A DNA stretch of 15,023 nucleotides from JBHJOF01 sp050330055. GTDB taxonomy: Bacteria > Pseudomonadota > Alphaproteobacteria > Kiloniellales > JAKSDN01. Below, one piece after another: positions 8,386 through 15,023 of the stretch. Position 1 is the first letter of the stretch. Each line of letters starts with the position of its first letter. The notes under the pieces are model-generated. The model did no database searches. It had not been told where the DNA came from and saw nothing but the letters and a program-made list of their open reading frames with translations. The translations under genes and the position numbers were made by a program. The stretch covers positions 1 through 15,023 of the forward strand of contig JBHJOF010000106.1 in the NCBI GenBank assembly GCA_050330055.1, in the 5' to 3' direction.

Positions 8386-10263
8386 TCAGCCGGTGGCAGC
8401 GGCCGCACCCTCGTCCTCTGCCGGACGTGGCGCAGGCGCGTGCCTTTCGGCCGACATCTCCTGTTTGACCAGCTCGCGCCGCAATGGCTTGCCGAGCGCG
8501 GAGCGGGGAATCTCGTCGCGGAATATGATGCGCCGCGGCTGCTCGAAGCTGGCCAGCTTGTCCTTCAGGAAGCGCCGCAGCTCGCCGACTGAAAGACGCT
8601 GTCCGGCGCGCAGCCTGACGAAGGCGGCGACGATCTCGCCGTGATGCCGGTCGGGCAGCCCGCAGACCACCGCCTCCTCGACGGCGGGGTGGAGGTAGAA
8701 GGCCTCTTCCACCGCGCTGGGATAGACGTTGTAGCCGCCGGTGATGATGAGATCCTTGATCCGATCGATCAGGAACAGATAGCCGTCCTCGTCCAGGTAG
8801 CCGACGTCGCCGGTGCGCAGGCGCCCGTCGCTGAGACAGCCGTCGGTCTCCTCCTTCTGCTTCCAGTATCCCGCCATGACCTGCGGACCGGAGACGCAGA
8901 CCTCGCCCACCTGACCGATGGGCAGCCGCTTCGATGGGTCGTCGAGGGAAACGATCTCGATGATGGTGCCGGGGATGGGCAGCCCGGCCGACCCCGGCTT
9001 GTTGACTCCGTCGAAGGGGTTGATCGTGCAGACCGGGCCCGCCTCGGTCAGTCCGTAGCCTTCGACCAGGATGCAGCCGCTCAGCTGCTCGAAGGTCCGC
9101 TTGATCTCCTGCGCCAGCGGCGCACCGCCGGAGACGCAGAACTTCAGGCTCGAGAGATCGTACTTCTCGAGGTCCCGGTGCGTATTGATCGCCGAATAGA
9201 TCGTCGGCACGCCGAAGAAGATGGTGGGCTGCCGCTTGTCGATGGTGGCAAGCACCTCGGCCACGTTGAAGCGCGGCAACAGCACGATCTCGGCGCCGAT
9301 CACGATGCCGGCGTTCATCACGCCGGTCATACCGAAGGCGTGGAACAGCGGCAGAACGCCCAGGATGCGCTCGGCGCCCGGCTCGATGTCCTTGCCCCAG
9401 AGACGGGTCTGCAGCGTGTTCGCGTAAAGGCAGGCGTGGGTCAGCATGGCGCCCTTGGGATGCCCCGTGGTTCCGCCGGTGTACTGCAGGACGGCAATGT
9501 CGCTCGCCGGGTCGATCTCGACCGGCCCGCAGTCGCCCGCGTTGTCGATCAGCTTCTCGAACTTGACGTGGCGGCCGTCGGCCGGCGTGCTGGAGATCTC
9601 CTTGCGTCGCAGGAAGGCGAAGAGCGCCTTCTTCGGTAGCGGCAGGACCCCGCCCATGCCACAGACCACGATCTTCTCCAGCTTGGTATCGCTCAGCCGC
9701 CCCACGACCTTGCCGTAGAGGCTTACCAGGTTGAGGGTCACCATGATCTGGACCTCGGAGTCCCTGATCTGGCGCGCGATCTCGCGCTCGGCATAGAGCG
9801 GATTGAAGTTCACCACCATGCCGCCGGCCTTGAGGATCGCGTAGTAGCAGATGACGTAATAGGGCGTGTTCGGCAGGAACAGCCCGACCTTGACGCCAGG
9901 CTTGACGCCGAGATCCTGCAGGCCGCGGGTCGTGCGTGCGACAAGCGCGCCGACCTGCGCGTAGCTGTAGGCCTTGCCCATGAAGTACAGGCAGGGCCGA
10001 TCGCCGTGCGCGGCAACCGCCTCGTCGAGGATTGCGAAGAGGGGCTTGGGTTCGACCGCGAAATGCCAGTCGATGCCTGCCGGATAGGCCCGTTCCCAGG
10101 GAAAAGGGCCGGGCTCGACCGGCGTCTCGACCTCGGCCGGGGCGCCGCGGAACGCGAGAAGGCGCCCGAGAGCCCGTCGCAGCCGGTCCAAGGCGCCTGT
10201 TATCAGCTGCGCCCGCCTGTTTTGGGCTTTGGCAGTTTCCTGCGGTTGCGACGATCCGGCCAT
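8386..10263 (-). CDS. fadD: Long-chain fatty acid--CoA ligase (AMP-forming)
   Basis: Activates fatty acids with ATP and CoA through an acyl-adenylate, feeding beta-oxidation; usually at the inner face of the membrane. 625 residues. Seen: the ANL-superfamily P-loop motif YTGGTTGHPKGAML, the helix motif PLFHAFG, GYGLTEAGP, LRTGDVGYLDEDGYL, DRIKDLIITGGYNVYP and, near the C-terminus, Lys592 in RSALGKPLRREL, the catalytic lysine of the adenylation step. The first 50 or so residues are a basic, non-conserved extension that may be a membrane-associating helix or may mean the true start is a little later; no internal Met offers a clear alternative. The last ~25 residues are Ala/Glu/Pro-rich. It lies 69 bp after the patatin gene and 43 bp before the SCP2 gene on the same strand, suggesting a three-gene lipid-mobilising unit. 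Confidence 0.95.
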   Translation of the reverse strand: MAGSSQPQETAKAQNRRAQLITGALDRLRRALGRLLAFRGAPAEVETPVEPGPFPWERAYPAGIDWHFAVEPKPLFAILDEAVAAHGDRPCLYFMGKAYSYAQVGALVARTTRGLQDLGVKPGVKVGLFLPNTPYYVICYYAILKAGGMVVNFNPLYAEREIARQIRDSEVQIMVTLNLVSLYGKVVGRLSDTKLEKIVVCGMGGVLPLPKKALFAFLRRKEISSTPADGRHVKFEKLIDNAGDCGPVEIDPASDIAVLQYTGGTTGHPKGAMLTHACLYANTLQTRLWGKDIEPGAERILGVLPLFHAFGMTGVMNAGIVIGAEIVLLPRFNVAEVLATIDKRQPTIFFGVPTIYSAINTHRDLEKYDLSSLKFCVSGGAPLAQEIKRTFEQLSGCILVEGYGLTEAGPVCTINPFDGVNKPGSAGLPIPGTIIEIVSLDDPSKRLPIGQVGEVCVSGPQVMAGYWKQKEETDGCLSDGRLRTGDVGYLDEDGYLFLIDRIKDLIITGGYNVYPSAVEEAFYLHPAVEEAVVCGLPDRHHGEIVAAFVRLRAGQRLSVGELRRFLKDKLASFEQPRRIIFRDEIPRSALGKPLRRELVKQEMSAERHAPAPRPAEDEGAAAATG

Positions 10264-10332
10264 GGCTTTGCTAGGCCTCGCGAGCCGGACTGGTCGGCCC
10301 CGGGCCCTCGCATGGAACGCTTTCCGAGCTCA

Positions 10333-11265
10333 TCATCCGGCAGCCTCAAACATCGTCATGGCCTCGCGTATCTCCGGCTCCGCCTGACGGATCGCCGCTT
10401 CACCGGCGCGCATCGCCTCTTTGGCCCGATGGAAGTCGAGCATGCCGACGTCGCTCAGCCTCGGGATGATATTGAGATCCGGCGGCTCGGCCGCAAGACG
10501 GCTTCGCGTTACGCGGTCCTGGACGATGTTGAGCGTGGAGGCCAGAACGTTGAGCAGCGATGGCGTGCTGTCCTGGGCTTTGGGCTTGTCTGCCGCGTCA
10601 CCGTTGCGACCGTTGCGGCGGAAAACGGTCCCGGTCCAGCGTGGTAGGGGATCGAAACCGGATGTCTTTGACTGCTGCTTGCCGTGTGTCCCGTTCCTTC
10701 TGGGCGGCGAACAGTTCAGGTTGATGGCGATGATCACCCGTGCGCCGAGCGCGTGGCAGACCGATATCGGCACGGGGTTGACGATCGCGCCGTCGATCGC
10801 CCATCGGCCGTCGATCTGCACCGGCTCGAAGAGGCCAGGCAGAGAGAAGGACGCCCGAACCGCGTCTATCAGGCGTCCCTGGGTCAGCCAGATCTCGTGG
10901 CCGGTGAGGAGGTCGGTCGCCACGGTGGCAAAGGGGATCGGAAGATCCTCGATTCTGATATCGCCCAGGTAACGCTCCATCTCGTTGAACAGACGGTTTC
11001 CCGAGATGAGCCCGTTTCGCCTCAGGCCAGGGTCCATGTAGCGGATCATACGCAGCTTGGTCAGGCGGCGTGCCCAGTCCTCCAAAGCGTCAAGATGCCC
11101 GGTCAGATAGAAGCCGCCGATCAGCGCGCCGATCGAGGTGCCGCAGATGACGTCCGGCCGGATGTTCAGATCGGAAAGCGCGCGCAGCACGCCCAAGTGG
11201 GCCCAGCCGCGGGCGGCGCCGCTACCGAGCGCGAGACCGATCGCCGAGGTCGATGTTCTCATCAT
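10333..11265 (-). CDS. rssA: Patatin-like phospholipase, RssA family
   Basis: Predicted serine acyl hydrolase releasing fatty acids from phospholipids or other acyl lipids; E. coli RssA is the nearest named relative, with similar length (about 300 residues) and shared blocks such as IGLALGSGAARGW, SALEDW/DALEDW-type and TLDFHRA/MLDFHRA-type. 310 residues. Seen: oxyanion loop GSGAARG at 14-20, nucleophile elbow GTSIG with Ser44, catalytic Asp158 in DGA, so the Ser-Asp dyad is complete. Residues about 195-240 form a charged, Arg/Gly/Pro-rich insertion of low complexity. There is no signal peptide, so the enzyme acts in the cytoplasm or on the inner membrane. Two adjacent ATG codons (11265, 11262) lie in an AT-rich stretch without a good Shine-Dalgarno, so the exact start and translation level are uncertain. 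Substrate unknown. Confidence 0.93.
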   Translation of the reverse strand: MMRTSTSAIGLALGSGAARGWAHLGVLRALSDLNIRPDVICGTSIGALIGGFYLTGHLDALEDWARRLTKLRMIRYMDPGLRRNGLISGNRLFNEMERYLGDIRIEDLPIPFATVATDLLTGHEIWLTQGRLIDAVRASFSLPGLFEPVQIDGRWAIDGAIVNPVPISVCHALGARVIIAINLNCSPPRRNGTHGKQQSKTSGFDPLPRWTGTVFRRNGRNGDAADKPKAQDSTPSLLNVLASTLNIVQDRVTRSRLAAEPPDLNIIPRLSDVGMLDFHRAKEAMRAGEAAIRQAEPEIREAMTMFEAAG

Positions 11266-11335
11266 GGCAGATTAAGCATATGTAAAATGGCTAAAAAATG
11301 CATTACGGGCAGCCTTCCCAAAGTCTTACGAGCAA

Positions 11336-11386
11336 GGCGCGCAGGTCGTCCCCGCGGTCCTTTCTGCGCGCCAGCCGTCCGCGGGG
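11336..11386 (-). other. Structured leader/terminator region between aidB and the patatin gene
   Basis: Two strong stems interlock. Stem A pairs GGCGCGCAG (11336-11344) with CTGCGCGCC (11364-11372), 9 bp with a 19-nt loop. Stem B pairs CCCCGCGG (11350-11357, inside loop A) with CCGCGGGG (11379-11386). Both together would form a pseudoknot; otherwise they are alternatives. There is no T-tract. It lies about 70 nt before the patatin ATG. It could be chance at this GC content. Confidence 0.35.
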
Positions 11387-11470
11387 CGGCGCCTTCGCCC
11401 TGAGGCAAATATGGTTAACGCCGGAGCATGCGGGAAGAGCCGTCCCGGCCGTCCAGTGGGGTGGTCGCCT

Positions 11471-13138
11471 CTACGCCGGGCTGGGCCGTGCGCGCTCGAC
11501 GATCCTGGCGAGCGCCAAGCCGTCCGGAAGCGTCCCGTAGGCTCGCCCCCAGTCTCCCGCCAGGCGGCTTGCACAGAAGGCGTCCGCGACCGCGGTATTG
11601 CCGCCACGGAACAGCAGCGCGGCCTGCAGCGCCAGCGCCAGGCGCTCGGCCAAGCGCCGGCCGACCGCCTCGCTCGCCTCGGTCTGGCGCAGGTCTTCGG
11701 CCAGGCTCCGGACGGCCGCGTCCAGCCGTCGGTCGGCACCCTCCGCGGCACGAAGCTCGGCAAGGAGGGCCTCCAGCGCAACCGGCTCCTTGCGGAGCGT
11801 TCGCAGTATATCGAGGCAGATCACGTTGCCGCAGCCCTCCCAGATCGAGTTGATCGGGGCCTCGCGGTACAGCCGCGGCATGATCGATTCCTCGACATAG
11901 CCGTTGCCGCCAAGGCATTCCAGCGCCTCGTAGACAAAGGAAGGCGCTCGCTTGCAGGTCCAGTACTTGGCGATGGCCGTGCCGATTCGGGCGAACGCCC
12001 GGGCCCGTTCGTCACTTGCGCTCTCGTCGAAAGCGCGGGCCAGTCGCATCGACAGGATGGTTGCCGCCTCCGATTCGATGGCAAGGTCCGCCAGCACGTT
12101 CTGCATCAGGGCCTGGTCGATCAGGCGGCGCTGAAAGGCCGAGCGATGAGTCGCGTGATGGACGGCCTGCACCAGCGCCTGCCGCATCAGCGCGGCGGAG
12201 GAAATCGCAGCGTCCAGGCGGGTCTGCTGCACCATCTCGATGATCGTAGGCACGCCGCGGCCCTCCTCGCCAACGAGGCGCGCCCAGGTGTCGTGATATT
12301 CGATTTCGCTGGAGGCGTTCGAACGGTTGCCCAGCTTGTCCTTAAGTCGCTGAATGAAAAAGCGATTGCGGCTGCCGTCGGGCAGCCAGCGCGGCACCAG
12401 AAAGCACGACAGGCCGCCGGGGCTGTAGGCCAGGGTGAGAAAAGCGTCGCTCATCGGCGCCGAGAAGAACCACTTGTGGCCGGTCAGGAGAAAGGCGCCC
12501 GAGCCCTCGGCCTCGACCGGCACTGCACGGGTCGTGTTGGCGCGCACGTCGGAGCCGCCCTGCTTCTCGGTCATGGCCATGCCGATCGTCGCCGCGGTCT
12601 TCTCGTCGGCCGGCTGGCAGCGTTTGTCATAGCGCGTCGAGCGCAGCCGCGGCTCCCACTCCGCAGCCAGATCCTCCTGATGCCGCAGCGTCACGATGCT
12701 GCCGCAGCTCATCGCGAATGGACAGCAGACGCCGCTCTCGGCCTGGTTCATGAGAAAGGCCAATGCCGCGCGGGCGACATGGCTTCCTGGCCGTGGCTCG
12801 TTCCACGGCAGGGCGTGCAGCTCATGCTCCATGCCGAGGGCCATGAGCTCGTGCCAGGCGGTATGGTACTCGATTTCGTCGATGCGATGTCCGAAGCGGT
12901 CGTGCGTGCGCAGTTGTGGAGGGAAGCGGTTGGCGAGATCGCCCAGCTCGATGACGGCGGCGCTGCCGATCATTTTCCCGAAGGCGGACAGGCGAGACTC
13001 TGCCCAGTCTGCCCCCTCGCGCTTCACGGCCTCGACGAGGCAGCGATCGGTCCGAAAGGCGTCGTAGTCCGCCAGGGGTGGCGGCTGGTTCTCGACCTCG
13101 TGCGTTGTGAGGGTTGAGCTCTGATCCCCCGCCATCAT
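11471..13138 (-). CDS. aidB: AidB-like acyl-CoA dehydrogenase
   Basis: Flavoprotein of the acyl-CoA dehydrogenase superfamily, AidB branch; E. coli AidB binds DNA and protects it during the adaptive response to alkylation, and has weak isovaleryl-CoA dehydrogenase activity. 555 residues against 541 in E. coli. Strong matches along the chain: N-terminal NQPPPL, GMAMTEKQGGSDV, LVGHKWFFS-type LTGHKWFFS, GGLSCFLVPR, LKDKLGNRSNASSE, CLGGNGYVEES, LYREAPINSIWEGCGN with Glu434 at the catalytic position. Start choice: the open frame reaches a Met at 13285, but a clear GAGGTG site precedes the Met pair at 13138/13135 and the extra 49 residues do not match the family, so the shorter form is given. Surrounded by lipid genes rather than ada/alkB, so a role in acyl-CoA metabolism is as plausible as DNA protection. 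Confidence 0.93.
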   Translation of the reverse strand: MMAGDQSSTLTTHEVENQPPPLADYDAFRTDRCLVEAVKREGADWAESRLSAFGKMIGSAAVIELGDLANRFPPQLRTHDRFGHRIDEIEYHTAWHELMALGMEHELHALPWNEPRPGSHVARAALAFLMNQAESGVCCPFAMSCGSIVTLRHQEDLAAEWEPRLRSTRYDKRCQPADEKTAATIGMAMTEKQGGSDVRANTTRAVPVEAEGSGAFLLTGHKWFFSAPMSDAFLTLAYSPGGLSCFLVPRWLPDGSRNRFFIQRLKDKLGNRSNASSEIEYHDTWARLVGEEGRGVPTIIEMVQQTRLDAAISSAALMRQALVQAVHHATHRSAFQRRLIDQALMQNVLADLAIESEAATILSMRLARAFDESASDERARAFARIGTAIAKYWTCKRAPSFVYEALECLGGNGYVEESIMPRLYREAPINSIWEGCGNVICLDILRTLRKEPVALEALLAELRAAEGADRRLDAAVRSLAEDLRQTEASEAVGRRLAERLALALQAALLFRGGNTAVADAFCASRLAGDWGRAYGTLPDGLALARIVERARPSPA

Positions 13139-13141
13139 GGT

Positions 13142-13147
13142 CACCTC
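13142..13147 (-). promoter_or_regulatory. Ribosome binding site that fixes the aidB start
   Basis: On the minus strand GAGGTG lies 3 nt before the ATG at 13138 and 6 nt before the next ATG at 13135. Nothing similar precedes the upstream in-frame Met at 13285. Either of the paired ATG codons may be the one used. Confidence 0.7.
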
Positions 13148-13239
13148 GTTTCTTGCAGCCAACGTGGCCAAGGCGGCGTTCGTAGAAGAATCGGAGAAGC
13201 CCGGTCCCTCGCCGCTCGAAGCCAGCGCACTTATCATGC

Positions 13240-13268
13240 CATAGACGCAGCCGGCCGCATTCGGGCAA
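13240..13268 (-). promoter_or_regulatory. Candidate aidB promoter
   Basis: On the minus strand TTGCCC (13268-13263) and TCTATG (13245-13240) are separated by 17 bp. The leader would be about 95 nt. If real, it lies inside the open frame above 13138 and supports the shorter aidB start. Both hexamers are only moderate matches. Confidence 0.3.
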
Positions 13269-13378
13269 GTGCCTTTCGCTCGCATGGAGCTTGCCTGCTG
13301 GCGAAGGAAGCGCCGGTCATGATCGAAGCGGCCTTCGCGGCGGATTCCCCATTACACAGGGAGAATGCCGGGAGGGTC

Positions 13379-13431
13379 AAAAAAACCGGATGCCGCCGGC
13401 CATTGATCGGTTGGAATGGCGGCCCGGCGGC
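13379..13431 (-). terminator. Intrinsic terminator after the hydroxylase gene
   Basis: Read on the minus strand: outer 7-bp stem GCCGCCG/CGGCGGC (13431-13425 with 13398-13392), a GGCC bulge, inner 6-bp stem GCCATT/AATGGC, 10-nt loop, then ATCCGG and a run of seven T (13385-13379). It is about 85 nt past the stop at 13517, and the only T-run of this length in the gap. It separates the hydroxylase unit from aidB. Confidence 0.65.
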
Positions 13432-13516
13432 CCGTGAGGCTCCCTCGGCGAGGAACCTTCACGGACGCCGCCTCGCGTCTTGCGGCTCGGCGGCCTGGGC
13501 AACCTGGGCGCGCCGC

Positions 13517-14287
13517 CTATTCGGCGGGAACGGCGACACCTGCCAAGGACTCCGGGGGCACCGGATGGCCCTTGAGATTGCTCTTGAGATGCTTGGTGCT
13601 GTAGCCGTTGAAGACGTGGCCCAAGAGGCCGCGGTCGAGGTCCGAGGTGCCGAACATCCAGTCGGCGATGGGAAAGGTCAGGTTCATGTTGGTCTCCATC
13701 ATCAGGCGCGTGTTGTGATGCGCAAAATGATGGCGCCGCAGCGTGTTGACGAAGGGACAGTTGCGCACGAACCAGTTCTCGTCGACGTGGCAACAGAAGT
13801 GCATGAACTCGTAGATCAGGTACATGGCGGTGGTGGTCGAGATCACCATCCAGCCGACGTTGGCCGAGATCAGCAGACCGAGGATCAGCGCCGGCGGGAT
13901 CGACATGATGGTGAAGGTGACCAGCGCGAAGGGCGGGAACACGGTAACGCGCCAGTCCTTGTGGTCGCGGAAGCGCATCTCGCCGTCGGTGAAGAACTGG
14001 TGGTGGTTCAGGGTGTGCCGCGCATAGACCGCGCGCAGGCCGGGAATCCTGGTCGGCCGATGCATGACGTGGCGATGCACGAACCATTCGAAGACGTTGC
14101 AGAAGATGAACATGGCCGGGATGGTCAGCCACTCCCACCAGAGCACGTCCGTGATGTGGTGGATGTAGTAGGCGAGCGCGGCGCCGCCCATCAGGTAGAT
14201 GACGACGATGTGGAAGTAGCCGTTGTACCAGCCGGCGATGCGCGAGCGGTACTCCCTGCGGAAATCGGCCTGCCGTTGCGTCATCAT
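13517..14287 (-). CDS. Sterol desaturase/fatty acid hydroxylase family membrane di-iron enzyme
   Basis: 256-residue integral membrane oxygenase of the fatty-acid-hydroxylase superfamily, which uses O2 and a histidine-bound di-iron centre to hydroxylate or desaturate lipid chains. Seen: about four hydrophobic segments (roughly residues 24-45, 53-70, 115-140, 142-162) and the expected histidine clusters: HRHVMH at 71-76, HTLNHH at 91-96, HFCCH at 163-167 and HHFAHH at 186-191. The ATG at 14287 (or the next codon) follows AAGGAG about 9 nt upstream. It lies 46 nt downstream of the PhyH-type gene on the same strand, so the two are probably co-transcribed; a terminator candidate follows. No fused cytochrome b5 is present, so an external electron donor is needed. 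Substrate unknown: sterol-like, carotenoid, sphingolipid or fatty acyl chains are all possible. Confidence 0.9.
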   Translation of the reverse strand: MMTQRQADFRREYRSRIAGWYNGYFHIVVIYLMGGAALAYYIHHITDVLWWEWLTIPAMFIFCNVFEWFVHRHVMHRPTRIPGLRAVYARHTLNHHQFFTDGEMRFRDHKDWRVTVFPPFALVTFTIMSIPPALILGLLISANVGWMVISTTTAMYLIYEFMHFCCHVDENWFVRNCPFVNTLRRHHFAHHNTRLMMETNMNLTFPIADWMFGTSDLDRGLLGHVFNGYSTKHLKSNLKGHPVPPESLAGVAVPAE

Positions 14288-14333
14288 GGCTCGGGTCTCC
14301 TTCTAAGCGTCAGGCGGCGCCTCACTCGGACCG

Positions 14334-15023
14334 TCACTGGGCCGCGCGCCAGTCCTCTTCCTGCTGCAGGGCGAAGATCGAGGTATAGCCGCCCGACCAG
14401 TCCGGCGGCATCAGGCAGGGGCGCGGGTCGTGGTGTGCCCAGCGCACCGGCTGGCCGCGCACGATTGCCTGGTCGTACTTCGAGGTGAGCGGGTTCTTGG
14501 TGTAGGGGAAGGCGTCGGCCGCGGCATAGACGTTGAGCAGCAGCGGCCGTCCCAGGTCCGAGCGGTTCGGCTTCGAGCCGTGGATGGTGCGGCAGTTGTG
14601 GATCGTGATCGAGCCGGCCGGGCCTTCGAGATAGACCATCCTGGCCGGATCGAGCCTGGCCGCGTCCGCGTCCGACAGGCAGCCGACCCATTCGCCGCGC
14701 GCGTTGTACTGGTCGTAGAGCGGCCCGTCGTGGCTGCCCTCGATCACGCCGAGCGGACCCTGGTCCAGGCCGCAGTCGTAGATGTAGCTGCCGACGGTGA
14801 GCGGGCTGTAGTTGGTGTGCGGCCAGAAGCCGATGTCCTGGTGCCACTTCACCTCGTCGCCGCCGCGCGCCCATTTGAAGTTCAGCTTCGAGTGATGGAA
14901 CTTCACGTTCGGGCCGACCAGATCGGCGACCACGTCGGCGATGACCGACTGCGAGGCATAGGCCCAGTAGGTCTCGTGGTGGTCGTTCGGGCTCGACAGG
15001 CGGCGCAGACGCGGCTCGGCGGG
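14334..15023 (-). CDS. Phytanoyl-CoA dioxygenase (PhyH) family protein, N-terminus beyond the right edge
   Basis: Fe(II)/2-oxoglutarate-dependent oxygenase. 229 residues are present and the frame stays open to the right edge, so the start is outside. Seen: the double-stranded beta-helix iron motif HxD in WHQDIGFWPH (His codon 14841-14843, Asp 14835-14837), the distal His in TIHGSKPN (14580-14582) and an Arg a few residues on (RSDLGRPLLL) that would hold 2-oxoglutarate. The iron triad and co-substrate Arg are complete. Upstream NDHHETYWAYASQSVIADVV and FHHSKLNFKW fit the PhyH fold. The family ranges from phytanoyl-CoA 2-hydroxylase to ectoine hydroxylase and tailoring enzymes; the lipid neighbourhood favours a fatty acyl or lipid substrate, by inference. 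A valine GTG at 14933 is internal, not a start. Pairs with the membrane hydroxylase 46 nt downstream. Confidence 0.88.
   Translation of the reverse strand, partial: PAEPRLRRLSSPNDHHETYWAYASQSVIADVVADLVGPNVKFHHSKLNFKWARGGDEVKWHQDIGFWPHTNYSPLTVGSYIYDCGLDQGPLGVIEGSHDGPLYDQYNARGEWVGCLSDADAARLDPARMVYLEGPAGSITIHNCRTIHGSKPNRSDLGRPLLLNVYAAADAFPYTKNPLTSKYDQAIVRGQPVRWAHHDPRPCLMPPDWSGGYTSIFALQQEEDWRAAQ

Larger units (their letters stand above)
13139..13516. other. Intergenic stretch between aidB and the hydroxylase gene
   Basis: 378 bp. It holds the terminator candidate at 13379-13431, the possible aidB promoter at 13240-13268 and the aidB ribosome binding site. No further gene, RNA or repeat is supportable; open frames here are extensions of aidB or antisense shadows. 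Confidence 0.5.

Noticed and set aside
11408..11420. ATGGTTAA resembling a CtrA half-site
   Set aside because: Single short match without a partner half-site at the required spacing; such words occur by chance in alphaproteobacterial intergenic DNA.
11411..13117. Plus-strand open frame of 568 codons opposite aidB
   Set aside because: Antisense shadow of a well-conserved AidB homologue, with no domain or ribosome binding site.
13377..14138. Minus-strand frame of 253 codons overlapping the hydroxylase gene
   Set aside because: It is a shifted frame of the same strand; the hydroxylase frame carries all histidine clusters and membrane segments.

Overview
The window is high-GC bacterial DNA, most likely from an alphaproteobacterium. 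Three things point there: a FYDLN_acid/TIGR02300-type zinc-ribbon protein, which is essentially an alphaproteobacterial family; an AroA that reads closely like the Agrobacterium CP4-type EPSP synthase; and the arrangement of these two genes back to back. A Rhodospirillales-like member would fit, but the species cannot be named from this sequence alone.

Layout. (1) 1-1281, minus: 5' part of aroA, running off the left edge. (2) 1503-1895, plus: the acidic zinc-ribbon protein, starting at a TTG. (3) 2101-2176: tRNA-Ala(GGC) with a perfect 10-bp intrinsic terminator right after it. (4) 2215-2588: no gene that I can support. (5) 2589-7848, plus: a tightly packed beta-oxidation operon of thiolase (FadA), reversed-order 3-hydroxyacyl-CoA dehydrogenase/enoyl-CoA hydratase (FadN-like) and a large acyl-CoA dehydrogenase (FadE). 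It is closed by a palindromic repeat mosaic at 7846-8005. (6) 11265-8040, minus: RssA-like patatin phospholipase, long-chain acyl-CoA ligase (FadD) and a stand-alone SCP2 domain protein. (7) 13138-11471, minus: AidB-like acyl-CoA dehydrogenase. (8) 15023-13517, minus: a PhyH-type Fe(II)/2-oxoglutarate dioxygenase (cut by the right edge) followed by a membrane di-iron sterol desaturase/fatty acid hydroxylase, with a terminator candidate at 13379-13431.

How it works together. From about 2.6 kb onward nearly everything concerns lipids. The likely flow is release of fatty acids (patatin), activation to CoA thioesters (FadD), carriage or handling of the acyl chain (SCP2), then oxidation by FadE, FadN and FadA. 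PhyH and the membrane hydroxylase would modify substrates that plain beta-oxidation cannot handle, for example branched chains; that last point is inference. No electron-transfer flavoprotein and no transcriptional regulator for this set lies within the window.

I found no CRISPR array, no intact mobile element and no clearly new system. The most unusual structure is the nested palindromic element at the end of fadE, where two copies of one 29-bp hairpin show compensatory base-pair changes.
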